A DNA stretch of 19,396 nt from an uncultured Senegalimassilia sp. (GTDB lineage Bacteria > Actinomycetota > Coriobacteriia > Coriobacteriales > Eggerthellaceae). Positions within the stretch are counted from its first letter, which is position 1. Every line of letters begins with the position of its first letter. This document shows, in pieces, positions 1-7,177 of the stretch. A program made the translations under genes and the position numbers. Under the pieces are notes generated by a model. It saw nothing but the letters and a program-made list of their open reading frames with translations, was not told the origin of the DNA and ran no database searches. Where the stretch lies: contig CAKUJT010000046.1 in NCBI GenBank assembly GCA_934661765.1, positions 1 to 19,396 on the forward strand, written 5' to 3'.

Positions 1-374
1 CCACGAGATCACGCGCCCGTGTTCTGGGGTTATTGTACCGCAATGTGCGCCCGCCGGCGGTGACGGTTTGCTTTCGGCGCAAGGTGTTGCCCAGGGGCTT
101 GCCGGCGGGGAAGCGGTCTGCGCGCGAACGGTCGAGCGTGCAGGCGGGCGGCGGCGCACGGGCGCCCGGTCCGAACGCTCGACGAGCGCTGGCCGGGCTG
201 GTTGCGCGCGGCTTTCGCCGGCCGTTCTTGCCGACGGTCTTCCTTAAATGCGGTTTTCATGCTCCGGCTAACTTTGTTGGCCGCCATGCGGGCGGCAATG
301 CGGTGCGAAAGTGCTAATCTGAACGGCGAACCTATCATCGTGCGTTATGAGCACCGGCATGCAAGGAGCACCTT
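1..374. other. Upstream gap with no convincing gene
   Basis: No reading frame here looks like a recognisable protein. One plus-strand frame is open from the left edge to about 246, but its translation is Arg/Gly/Ala-rich with no family resemblance; it could only be the tail of an unseen upstream gene. Positions 280-296 form a small GC hairpin (GCCGCC, loop ATGCG, GGCGGC). Positions 95-110 carry the 16-mer GGGCTTGCCGGCGGGG, which recurs at 14107-14122 as one arm of a terminator-like hairpin. The promoter of the aminotransferase should lie in the last 100 bases; TATCAT at 333-338 is a possible -10 without a good -35. Confidence 0.5.
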
Positions 375-1565
375 ATGATCGACGAAAGAATGTATGGCCT
401 GGGAAATGCGCCCTCCGCGATCCGCGAGCTGTTCGCCTACGGCTTGAAGCGCAAGGCCGAGATCGGCGATGACAAGGTGTTCGATTACTCCATCGGCAAT
501 CCCAGCGTGCCTGCGCCGCAGAAGGTGGCCGACACCATCGAGGAGCTCATGAAGCTGCCGCCGGTCGAACTGCACGCGTATTCGCCTGCCGCCGGCATCC
601 CTGCCGTCCGCCAGACCATCGCCGATAGCATCGCCCGCCGTTACGGCATCCCGGCGAAGGCGGGCCGCGTGTATATGACGGTGGGCGCCGCCGCATCCAT
701 CGCCATCAGCCTGGGCGCCGTCACCAATGCCGGCGACGAGGTCATCGTCCCCAGCCCGTACTTCCCCGAGTACAAGGTGTGGATCGAGACCATGGGCTGT
801 TCCATCGTCGAGGTCCCCACGCAGGTTCCCAGCTTCCAGCTTGACGTGGAGGCCATGGCCGCCGCCATCAACGAGAAGACCGCGGCCGTCATCATCAACT
901 CGCCGAACAACCCGGTAGGCGCGGTGTATACGCGCGAGAACCTGGAGGCGCTGGCTGCCATGCTCGAGGAGAAGGGCAAGGAGATCGGCCACCCGATCTA
1001 CCTGATCAGCGACGAGCCGTATCGCGAGATCACCTATGGCGTGGAGGTTCCCTACGTCCCCACCATCTATCCCCGCACGCTGGTGTGCTACTCATACTCC
1101 AAGGCGCTCAGCCTGCCGGGCGAGCGCGTCGGCTACGTATACGTTTCCGACACCATGGACGCCGAAGAGGCCGACCGCGTGTTCTTTGCCGTCGCCGGCG
1201 CGGGGCGCGCGCATGGCTACATTTGCGCGCCGGTGCTGTTCCAGCGCGTTGCCGCAGCGTGCGTCGACGAGCCGTCCGATGTTGAGGCGTATGCCACTAA
1301 CCGCCGCATCCTCACCGAGGCCCTGGATGAGATGGGCTATGAGTACGTGCAGCCCGACGGCGCGTTCTACCTGTGGGTGCGTGCGCTTGAGCCCGACGCC
1401 CAGGCGTTCAGCGACCGTGCGAAGCAGCACGAGCTGCTCATCGTTCCCTCCGACAGCTTCGGCGTTCCGGGCTGGGTGCGCATGAGCTACTGCATCGCCC
1501 GCGAGACCATCGAGAACAGCCTGCCGGCGCTGAAGGCGCTCAAGGAGTCCTACGACGCCGAGTAG
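375..1565 (+). CDS. PLP-dependent class I/II aminotransferase
   Basis: This 396-residue protein is a fold-type I aminotransferase of the aspartate aminotransferase superfamily, which moves an amino group between an amino acid and a 2-oxoacid in the cytoplasm. Visible active-site elements are NSPNNPVG (N179 of the conserved Asn-Pro pair), SDEPYREITYG (D213 and Y216 contacting the PLP pyridine ring), SYSKALSLPGER with Schiff-base lysine K243, and WVRMSY with R369 as the substrate-carboxylate arginine. Length is normal for the family. The ATG is set by AAGGAG at 363-368, six bases upstream. A strong terminator follows, so it is probably a single-gene unit. It resembles aspartate/alanine-type enzymes annotated generically in clostridia and coriobacteria; the exact substrate cannot be read from the sequence. 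It lies beside the PLP synthesis genes, but a functional link is only suggestive. Confidence 0.93.
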   Translation: MIDERMYGLGNAPSAIRELFAYGLKRKAEIGDDKVFDYSIGNPSVPAPQKVADTIEELMKLPPVELHAYSPAAGIPAVRQTIADSIARRYGIPAKAGRVYMTVGAAASIAISLGAVTNAGDEVIVPSPYFPEYKVWIETMGCSIVEVPTQVPSFQLDVEAMAAAINEKTAAVIINSPNNPVGAVYTRENLEALAAMLEEKGKEIGHPIYLISDEPYREITYGVEVPYVPTIYPRTLVCYSYSKALSLPGERVGYVYVSDTMDAEEADRVFFAVAGAGRAHGYICAPVLFQRVAAACVDEPSDVEAYATNRRILTEALDEMGYEYVQPDGAFYLWVRALEPDAQAFSDRAKQHELLIVPSDSFGVPGWVRMSYCIARETIENSLPALKALKESYDAE

Positions 1566-1587
1566 CATTTACTCAATATGCCGTTGA

Positions 1588-1625
1588 AGCGCGAGCTGGG
1601 CGAGAAGCCCGGCTCGCGCTTTTTT
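1588..1625 (+). terminator. Intrinsic terminator of the aminotransferase gene
   Basis: AGCGCGAGC (1588-1596) pairs perfectly with GCTCGCGCT (1612-1620), with an inner GGGC/GCCC extension, followed directly by a run of six T. It begins 22 bases after the stop codon. The region 1626-1781 beyond it holds only a small hairpin (GTTTGCG/CGCAAAC, 1639-1656) before the end of the convergent pdxR gene. Confidence 0.9.
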
Positions 1626-1781
1626 ACGTTTGGGTAGGGTTTGCGGTTTCGCAAACGCTGTTGGGGTGGTTTGCGGCGCTGGGGTTGGGCTCGGGGGGCG
1701 TGTTACGGCGCTGCCTAGGCTCGACCGCTTCGTGGCATAGGGGTCGTTCACGGGTATTTGCGTGCCATTTGCAGCGCTGCT

Positions 1782-3419
1782 TTACGCCCACGCTTTCGCG
1801 AGTGCGTTGGCGATGGCGGGAGCTTCTTCGGCGGAGACGCTGTCGCTTCGCAGGATGAAGCGCGCGGGGGGTGCGCCTGCCGCGCTCGCCGTGCTTGCTT
1901 GCGGCTCGGTGCCGGTCGGGGTCGCGCTTTGTGAAGCCGCGCTGGCGAAGGTCGACAACGGGGCGATGCGGATGCCGGCGGCTTCGGCTGCGGCGGCAAG
2001 CTCGCGTTCGCCGCGTTCGCTTTCCAGCTGCATGATGAAATGCAGGCCGTCGTTGAGTCCGGTGAACGCGACGCGCTCGCCGAAGGCTTCGTGTAAGGCG
2101 GTGACCAGGGAATCCTGCGTTTTGCGCGCATGGGTGCGCAGGCGGTTCACGTGGCGGTCGTAATGCCCCTGCTCGATGAAGCGCGCCAGCGCCAGCTGAT
2201 CGAGCGGGCTGACGGTGTTCGCATAGAAGCCCAGCTGTTCGCGGAAGCGCTGCGTCAGCTGCGGCGGCAGCACCAGGTACGCCATGCGAAACGCTGCGCC
2301 CAGGCTTTTGGCGAACGAGTTGAGGTACAGCACGCGCTCGGCGGCATCGATGCCGAACAGCGAGGGTATGGGCCGTCCGGCCATGCGGAACTCCGAGTCG
2401 TAGTCGTCCTCGATCAGGTAGCGATTGCCTTCGCGCGCCCAGTTCAAAAGCTCGCGGCGTCGGGCGGCCGTGGTCACGATCCCGGTGGGGAACTGGTGCG
2501 ACGGCATGATGTGGGCGACCGACGCTCCGGAAGCTTCCAGGGCTGCTACGTTGATGCCGGAATCGTCCAGCCTGATATGCGCCACCTGTGCATTCTGTTG
2601 CTCGTACATGCGTGTGAGCAGGGGATATCCAGGGTCTTCCACCGCATAGCGCCTCGTGCGCCCCAGCAGCTGCACCAACAGTTGATAGAGCGTTTGCGAT
2701 CCGGCGCCTATGACCACCTGGTCGGGCGACACGTCCATCCCGCGATACTGTCGCAGGTGGTCGGCGATGGCACTTCGCAGTTCGGGCGACCCCGCCGCGG
2801 AAGCAGCTTCGGCAAGCGATGCCGCTGATTCGTCTGAAAGCGTCCGCCGGACGGCTTTCGCCCAAGCGGAGTAGGGGAGCATGGTGGTCGCAAGCGTGCT
2901 GTGCGTGAAATCCGCGAGCAACGGCGCATCGGACGGGGCGTTTTGCGTGCGGGGTGCGGCGCCGGCTGGCGCGAAAGGGGCGCTGTTGGCTGGTAGGGCA
3001 GCCGAGCCGGTGGTCTGTCGGAGTCCGGCCGGTTCTTCCGGATGCCCCTGCTTTCGCGAAAAAGGCTGCAGGTTGTTTGAGTTTGCGGGAAGGTTCTCGC
3101 GTGCGCTGCTTGCGACCGCACTCGCCGTCTCTGCTCGGTGCTGTGCGCTTCTTGATTCCTCAATCTTGGCGGCGGGCGCGAGGTCGCATGCGTAGTAGCC
3201 GCAGCGTTCGCGCGAGCGGATGTAGCCTTCGGCGACAAGCTGGTCATATGCGGCTTCGATGGTGATCAGGCTGACGCCCAGCTGCTTCGCCAGCGTGCGT
3301 TTTGACGGCAATTTCTGCCCGGGTTCGACTTTCCCGTGCGCGATATCGTGACGGATGCAACGATACAGGTATTCATAAAGAGCCAGGTCACCGCGTAATT
3401 CCATGTCATAGAAGAACAC
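1782..3419 (-). CDS. pdxR: MocR/GntR-family PLP-binding transcriptional regulator (PdxR)
   Basis: The 545-residue product has the MocR layout. Residues about 11-77 are a GntR winged helix (LPSKRTLAKQLGVS then TIEAAYDQLVAEGYI). Residues about 80-168 are a low-complexity Ala/Pro/Ser linker. Residues about 170-545 are an aminotransferase-like effector domain with EDPGYP, EDDYDSEF and the PLP lysine K371 in NSFAKSLG. Divergent placement against pdxS makes PdxR, the PLP-sensing regulator of pdxST, the likely identity; regulators of this type usually bind between the two genes and also control themselves. The linker is long, and an extra Ala/Thr/Ser-rich insertion (about 484-515) sits near the C-terminus. 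The start is GTG at 3419 with a weak GGTGG upstream; an in-frame ATG at 3404 is the alternative and would not affect the HTH. Confidence 0.88.
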   Translation of the reverse strand: MFFYDMELRGDLALYEYLYRCIRHDIAHGKVEPGQKLPSKRTLAKQLGVSLITIEAAYDQLVAEGYIRSRERCGYYACDLAPAAKIEESRSAQHRAETASAVASSARENLPANSNNLQPFSRKQGHPEEPAGLRQTTGSAALPANSAPFAPAGAAPRTQNAPSDAPLLADFTHSTLATTMLPYSAWAKAVRRTLSDESAASLAEAASAAGSPELRSAIADHLRQYRGMDVSPDQVVIGAGSQTLYQLLVQLLGRTRRYAVEDPGYPLLTRMYEQQNAQVAHIRLDDSGINVAALEASGASVAHIMPSHQFPTGIVTTAARRRELLNWAREGNRYLIEDDYDSEFRMAGRPIPSLFGIDAAERVLYLNSFAKSLGAAFRMAYLVLPPQLTQRFREQLGFYANTVSPLDQLALARFIEQGHYDRHVNRLRTHARKTQDSLVTALHEAFGERVAFTGLNDGLHFIMQLESERGERELAAAAEAAGIRIAPLSTFASAASQSATPTGTEPQASTASAAGAPPARFILRSDSVSAEEAPAIANALAKAWA

Positions 3420-3443
3420 TTGTTCGCCACCGCTTTCCCAAAT

Positions 3444-3459
3444 TGTTTCACGTGGAACA
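3444..3459 (-). other. Candidate parS (ParB centromere) site
   Basis: Read on the minus strand the 16 bases are TGTTCCACGTGAAACA. This fits the bacterial parS consensus TGTTNCACGTGAAACA at every fixed position. It lies in the pdxR-pdxS intergenic region, 25 bases upstream of the pdxR start. ParB binds such sites and loads onto the origin-proximal chromosome. The palindrome also lies where a transcription regulator could bind, so an operator role cannot be excluded from sequence alone. Confidence 0.7.
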
Positions 3460-3509
3460 TCTGGTTATATAAAAAGAAACAGATTTGGGCATACTACCAT
3501 ACCCAGATG
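3458..3509. promoter_or_regulatory. Divergent pdxR/pdxS control region with inverted repeats
   Basis: CATCTGG (3458-3464) is repeated in inverse as CCAGATG (3503-3509), and a further CAGAT half-site starts at 3480. Between them, TGGGCAT and ATACCCA form an imperfect palindrome (3486-3505). The AT-rich TTATATAAAAAG lies in the centre. These are reasonable PdxR operator candidates because MocR regulators bind repeated half-sites in the shared promoter. No clean -35/-10 pair could be assigned; CATACT at 3490-3495 may be the pdxS -10. Confidence 0.45.
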
Positions 3510-3554
3510 AAGCGTAACCTTCGGGCATTCACATTCTTAGAGAAGGAGTAGGAA

Positions 3555-4445
3555 ATGACCGAGCCTCAAACCGCCGAAGAGCGCGTTGCCCTGAACCGCC
3601 AGCTTGCCCAGATGCTGAAGGGCGGCGTCATCATGGACGTCACCACGCCTGAGCAGGCGCACATCGCCGAGCAGGCGGGCGCTTGCGCCGTCATGGCGCT
3701 CGAGCGCATCCCCGCCGACATCCGCGCCGCCGGCGGCGTGTCCCGCATGAGCGACCCGAAGATGATCAAGGGCATCCAGGAGGCCGTGTCCATCCCCGTT
3801 ATGGCCAAGTGCCGCATCGGCCACTTCGTGGAGGCCCAGGTGCTGCAGGCCATCGACATCGACTACATCGACGAGTCCGAGGTGCTGTCCCCGGCCGACG
3901 ACACGTACCATATCGACAAGACCCAGTTCAACGTGCCGTTCGTCTGCGGCGCCCGCGACCTGGGCGAGGCGCTGCGCCGCATCGCCGAGGGCGCCACGAT
4001 GATCCGCACCAAGGGCGAGCCGGGCACGGGCGACGTGGTGCAGGCCGTGCGCCACATGCGCATGATGAACGCCGAGATCCGCCGCATCCAGAACCTGCGC
4101 GCCGACGAGCTGTTCGAGGCCGCCAAGCAGCTGCAGGTGCCCGTTGAGCTGGTGAAATACGTGCACGAGAACGGTAAGCTGCCTGTCGTGAACTTCGCTG
4201 CCGGCGGCGTGGCCACCCCGGCCGACGCTGCGCTCATGATGCAGCTGGGCGCCGAGGGCGTGTTCGTGGGCTCCGGCATCTTCAAGTCCGGCAACCCCGA
4301 GAAGCGCGCGCAGGCCATCGTGAAGGCCGTGGCGAACTTCACCGACGCCAAGCTCATCGCCGAGCTGTCCGAGGACCTGGGCGAGGCCATGGTCGGCATC
4401 AACGAGAGCGAGATCGCCCTCCTCATGGCGGAGCGCGGCAAGTAA
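3555..4445 (+). CDS. pdxS: Pyridoxal 5'-phosphate synthase subunit PdxS
   Basis: PdxS (296 residues) is the synthase subunit of the deoxyxylulose-5-phosphate-independent PLP pathway. It condenses ribose 5-phosphate, glyceraldehyde 3-phosphate and ammonia into PLP. Family signatures are plain: KGGVIMDV with D28, VMAKCRIGH with K85 (the lysine binding ribose 5-phosphate), and [13 protein letters not shown] with K153 (the second catalytic lysine); these match D24, K81 and K149 of Bacillus with an offset of four. The (beta/alpha)8 barrel is full length. The ribosome site AGAAGGAG (3541-3548) is six bases before ATG. The ammonia donor PdxT is encoded next, after a 134-base gap holding hairpins. 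Control by the divergent PdxR is expected. Confidence 0.97.
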   Translation: MTEPQTAEERVALNRQLAQMLKGGVIMDVTTPEQAHIAEQAGACAVMALERIPADIRAAGGVSRMSDPKMIKGIQEAVSIPVMAKCRIGHFVEAQVLQAIDIDYIDESEVLSPADDTYHIDKTQFNVPFVCGARDLGEALRRIAEGATMIRTKGEPGTGDVVQAVRHMRMMNAEIRRIQNLRADELFEAAKQLQVPVELVKYVHENGKLPVVNFAAGGVATPADAALMMQLGAEGVFVGSGIFKSGNPEKRAQAIVKAVANFTDAKLIAELSEDLGEAMVGINESEIALLMAERGK

Positions 4446-4450
4446 GGTTT

Positions 4451-4472
4451 CGTTTTGCCTTCCGGCAAAACG
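4451..4472 (+). other. Perfect hairpin in the pdxS-pdxT spacer
   Basis: CGTTTTGCC, loop TTCC, GGCAAAACG: nine perfect base pairs, six bases after the pdxS stop. There is no T-run behind it, so it is better read as an mRNA 3' stabiliser or processing site than as a terminator. A second small hairpin (GCTGCG/CGCAGC, 4485-4499) follows. Confidence 0.6.
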
Positions 4473-4518
4473 GACTGACTCGATGCTGCGTGCCGCAGCG
4501 GCCCTTGCTGACTTTGAT

Positions 4519-4552
4519 GCCGCCTGCGATGTTTTGAGCGGGCGGCTCTTTT
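4519..4552 (+). terminator. Terminator-like hairpin upstream of pdxT (possible partial terminator)
   Basis: GCCGCCTGC (4519-4527) pairs with GCGGGCGGC (4538-4546) over a ten-base loop, with one wobble, and is followed by TCTTTT. It ends 27 bases before the pdxT start and upstream of the pdxT ribosome site. The T-tract is interrupted, so termination would be partial. It could tune the ratio of PdxS to PdxT. Confidence 0.4.
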
Positions 4553-4579
4553 GGATTGATGTGACCGAGAGGTTTCCCT

Positions 4580-5218
4580 ATGTCTAAAAAAATCGCTGTT
4601 TTGGCTGTTCAGGGGGCGTTTATCGAGCATGAGCGCGCGCTGGCGAAGCTGGGGTGCGAATGTGTCGAGCTTCGTCAGGGCCCCGATGTCGAGCAGTCCT
4701 ACGATGCCCTGGTTCTGCCGGGAGGCGAGAGCACGGCGCAGGCGAAGATGCTGCGCGAGCTGGGCATGCTCGACACGCTGAAGTCCCGCGTGGCAGCCGG
4801 CCTGCCGGTGCTGGGCACGTGCGCCGGCCTCATCCTTCTGGCGCAAAACGTCGAGGAAGGCGTTCCCGCCGCCGGCGATCCGAACGGTCCTGTTGCCGCG
4901 GGCGCGACCTCGCCAGGCGCCATCGGGACGCTGCCGGTGACGGTTCGCCGCAACGCGTACGGCCGCCAGCTGGGAAGCTTCCGCACCGTTGCTCCCTGCG
5001 CGGGGTTGCCCGGCGTGCCGGCCGGTGAAATTGCCGACATCCCCATGACCTTCATCCGCGCCCCGTTCATCAAGGAAGCGCATGAGGGCGCCGAGGTCCT
5101 GGCACGCGTTGACGACCGCATCGTGGCGGTGCGCTCGGGCAACCAGCTTGGCGTCTCGTTCCACCCGGAACTCGACGACGACCTACGCATCCACGAGCTG
5201 CTCGTGAGCCTTATCTAG
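4580..5218 (+). CDS. pdxT: Pyridoxal 5'-phosphate synthase glutaminase subunit PdxT
   Basis: PdxT (212 residues) is a class I glutamine amidotransferase that hydrolyses glutamine and channels ammonia to PdxS within the 12+12 PLP synthase complex. Visible are the N-terminal IAVLAVQGAFIEH, the PGGEST oxyanion loop, nucleophile C81 in LGTCAGLILLA, and H195/E197 of the triad in SFHPEL. It is slightly longer than the usual 190-200 residues because of a Gly/Ala-rich stretch at about 95-113. The start is supported by GAGAGG (4567-4572), seven bases upstream. It follows pdxS in the same direction and is closed by a strong terminator. Confidence 0.97.
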   Translation: MSKKIAVLAVQGAFIEHERALAKLGCECVELRQGPDVEQSYDALVLPGGESTAQAKMLRELGMLDTLKSRVAAGLPVLGTCAGLILLAQNVEEGVPAAGDPNGPVAAGATSPGAIGTLPVTVRRNAYGRQLGSFRTVAPCAGLPGVPAGEIADIPMTFIRAPFIKEAHEGAEVLARVDDRIVAVRSGNQLGVSFHPELDDDLRIHELLVSLI

Positions 5219-5228
5219 CGAACAGCGC

Positions 5229-5276
5229 AAACCCCCGGAATCGAGGTCCTGCGGCTTCGATCCCGGGGGTTTGTTA
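5229..5276 (+). terminator. Intrinsic terminator after pdxT
   Basis: AAACCCCCGG (5229-5238) pairs perfectly with CCGGGGGTTT (5263-5272), with a partly paired inner stem ATCGA/TCGAT. The A-rich left and T-rich right arms suggest it may work in both directions. The remaining gap to 5457 contains a 12-base palindrome GCTTGCGCAAGC (5413-5424) and no clear terminator for the convergent diguanylate cyclase gene. Confidence 0.8.
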
Positions 5277-5457
5277 TGCCTGCGGTTATGGGCTAGGGGC
5301 AAGGAAGAAGCTTTCCGCTCGCGCGTTCCCGGACCGAAGCTCTACGGCGGCTTCGCCTCCAGGGGGTTTGTCGTGCGCCGGGTTCTGCGATATGGGCGGG
5401 ATATCGCCTTCCGCTTGCGCAAGCCTCCTGTGCTCTAGTATCTTCCCTGTTCAGATG

Positions 5458-6798
5458 CTAGAACTCGCCGTAGAAGGAGCAGCTGCCGCGTTCGTTTTCC
5501 TTCGTGTGATACAGCGCATCGTCCGCATCCTTGTAAATGCTGTCGCTGGGGTTGGGGCGGTCGGCGAACGCCACGCCTGCGCTCAACGAGACCTGCGGCA
5601 TGCCGTCGATGGGCTTCGACAGCTCCGTATTCACGAAGCCGATCTTCTCTTGGATGGTGTACTGCAGGTCGCTGGTCACATCCGCCATGACGATGGCGAA
5701 CTCGTCGCCGCCGATGCGGCACACGAAATCAGTGTTGCGAAACGCCACTTGCAGCAGGCTGGATACGCGCTTGAGCACCTGATCGCCAACAGCGTGACCG
5801 TAGGTGTCGTTGACGGATTTGAACAGGTCGACATCGGCCAAGATGAGCGCGAAGTCATGCTTGCCGTCGTCGTGGAACTTCAGGGCCTTGTCGAACGATC
5901 CGCGATTGAGCAGGTCAGTCAGCGGGTCGTGCTCGGCCTGATGCTTGACGATCATGTGCGTGGCCTCATTTTCCGCGAACACGCGGTTGTACGTTTCCGC
6001 CAGCACCTGCAGCTCTCCGGCGCCTTGCACGGGGAACAGCTGGTTGGTCTTGATGCTGTTGCCGAAGTTCAGCAGGGGTTTCACGACGGCGCGGCGGGCG
6101 AGCGCGCAGATGGCCAACGTCAAGGCGATGTAAAACGCTATGCATGCTTCGATCGTGCCGTAAATACCATCGAATGCGGAAGCGGCACGGGTTTGGTTGC
6201 CAAGCGTGGCTTCGGTTACCTTGGCGATGCAATCGTCGGTATGGCTGTTTATGGAGTCCTTCGCCTCCTGGTACTTGGAATCCGAGACGAGGTTTTGCGC
6301 CTCGTAGATCATGCTGTCGTGCGATGTGCGCGAATCTTCGTCGCTGATCTGGCGTGATGCGATTTCGGGCCACGGGGAGGGGTCAATGTCGTTCGCCTCG
6401 CAGATCAGGCGCATGGCATAGAACTCGGTGTTCATCAACTCGTTCGACTCGTCCACCGCGGTGCGCAGCGAATCGCTTGCGTCGGTTCCCTCGAACCGGT
6501 TTTCCAGGTCTGTTAGCGCTTTATCGAATTGCTCGTTGCTGCTGGCCATGGAGAAGTAGCTGTCGATGTACTCCGGTTTGGCGGTCATGGTGACCAGGCG
6601 AACCTGCTCGGTCAGGTAATCCGACCTGTCTTTCACTTGCTGTGCATCGTTTTCGCAGGAGATATACGCTTCGGTTGCTTGCTGCAATACATTGAATTGC
6701 GCCCGTCCCTGCCAAAACAGGATAGCGCACGCGATGGCTAGTGCGATCGTTATGGCGATGTTCGCGAAGCTAACGGTCTGGACGTGGACCCTTCTCAT
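5458..6798 (-). CDS. Membrane-bound diguanylate cyclase (GGDEF) with extracytoplasmic sensor domain
   Basis: The 446-residue protein should make cyclic di-GMP from two GTP. TM1 is at about 11-29 and TM2 at about 214-233. They bracket a ~180-residue extracytoplasmic region of mainly helical, charged sequence with three cysteines (49, 133 and 190), which matches no sensor family I can name. A helical linker follows, then the GGDEF domain from about 290 (DPLTDLLNR at 291-299, catalytic GGDEF at 363-367). The inhibitory site RNTD (354-357) stands exactly five residues before GGDEF, so product feedback is expected. No EAL or HD-GYP domain follows. The start ATG has AGAGGGGG about eight bases upstream. 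It stands alone, with no partner gene beside it. Confidence 0.92.
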   Translation of the reverse strand: MRRVHVQTVSFANIAITIALAIACAILFWQGRAQFNVLQQATEAYISCENDAQQVKDRSDYLTEQVRLVTMTAKPEYIDSYFSMASSNEQFDKALTDLENRFEGTDASDSLRTAVDESNELMNTEFYAMRLICEANDIDPSPWPEIASRQISDEDSRTSHDSMIYEAQNLVSDSKYQEAKDSINSHTDDCIAKVTEATLGNQTRAASAFDGIYGTIEACIAFYIALTLAICALARRAVVKPLLNFGNSIKTNQLFPVQGAGELQVLAETYNRVFAENEATHMIVKHQAEHDPLTDLLNRGSFDKALKFHDDGKHDFALILADVDLFKSVNDTYGHAVGDQVLKRVSSLLQVAFRNTDFVCRIGGDEFAIVMADVTSDLQYTIQEKIGFVNTELSKPIDGMPQVSLSAGVAFADRPNPSDSIYKDADDALYHTKENERGSCSFYGEF

Positions 6799-6861
6799 GG
6801 TTTGTGCCCCCTCTAGTCGCCTTGGCCGGCGTTGTGTGAAAGTGCCCGCCTCTCCGCGGAT

Positions 6862-6884
6862 GAACAGGGGACGGAGGTGCGTTC
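6862..6884 (+). repeat. REP-like element, copy 1
   Basis: A 23-base unit with core GAACAGGGGACGGAGGT followed by GCGTTC. The ends GAAC and GTTC are complementary, so each unit is a small imperfect palindrome. It matches copies at 7050-7072 and 7107-7129 except at two bases near the end. The core resembles intergenic repeats that occur in many copies in bacterial genomes, often with REP-associated transposases; that association is recalled, not shown here. Confidence 0.75.
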
Positions 6885-7047
6885 GCGGCGAACCTATGGG
6901 AGAGACGGGGCGCCCTGAAACGCTTATCCTGCCCCCCTATTCGGTCGTTCTCCTCGAAAGCGGATACGACCCCTTCTTCGTTTTCACAGCAGGCAATTAT
7001 AGAGCTTATCGAGCACATCGGACGAACAAAGCAGCGCAAATGAATAG

Positions 7048-7131
7048 GCGAACAGGGGACGGAGGTGTGTTCGGATTGGCAATTACATGTCCCAAACGTC
7101 CAACCTGAACATACCTCCGTCCCCTGTTCGC
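7048..7131. repeat. Paired inverted REP-like elements (BIME-like)
   Basis: Copy 2 (7050-7072, plus) and copy 3 (7107-7129, minus) are inverted copies of the 23-base unit, differing only at one variable base. The flanks GC/GC and GGATTGG/CCAACCT prolong the pairing, giving an imperfect stem of about 30 base pairs with a loop of about 20 bases. In RNA this would be a very stable hairpin between the upstream leader of the diguanylate cyclase gene and the 3' end of the DUF4392 gene. It may double as a transcription end for that gene, which has no other visible terminator. Confidence 0.78.
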
Positions 7132-7177
7132 GTTCGCTGGGGCGCCGACGGGTTCCCGGGCGTCGGCGCCCTTCGCC

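Larger units (their letters stand above)
6799..7177. other. Gene-free stretch with REP-like elements
   Basis: Apart from three REP-like copies listed separately, the roughly 380 bases hold no supported gene. The leader of the diguanylate cyclase gene begins here (minus strand). TATAAT is present on the minus strand at 6996-7001, but no -35 lies at a usable distance, so a promoter is not claimed. Short frames across it have no family resemblance. Confidence 0.55.

Noticed and set aside
30..338. Overlapping frames on both strands at the left edge
   Set aside because: Arg/Ala/Pro-rich translations without family resemblance or ribosome site; they reflect base composition.
1624..2865. 413-residue minus-strand frame inside pdxR
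   Set aside because: It is Arg/Pro-rich and is a shifted frame of pdxR, which has clear motifs in its own frame.
3266..3460. Minus-strand frame starting MFHVKQ, overlapping pdxR
   Set aside because: The start is the parS palindrome read as codons; the rest lies in another frame of pdxR and resembles nothing.
3863..5164. 433-residue minus-strand frame across pdxS and pdxT
   Set aside because: It overlaps two certain genes on the other strand and has no recognisable domain.
6996..7001. Perfect TATAAT on the minus strand upstream of the diguanylate cyclase gene
   Set aside because: No -35 lies at 15-19 bases, no TG extension is present, and the site is about 200 bases from the start codon.
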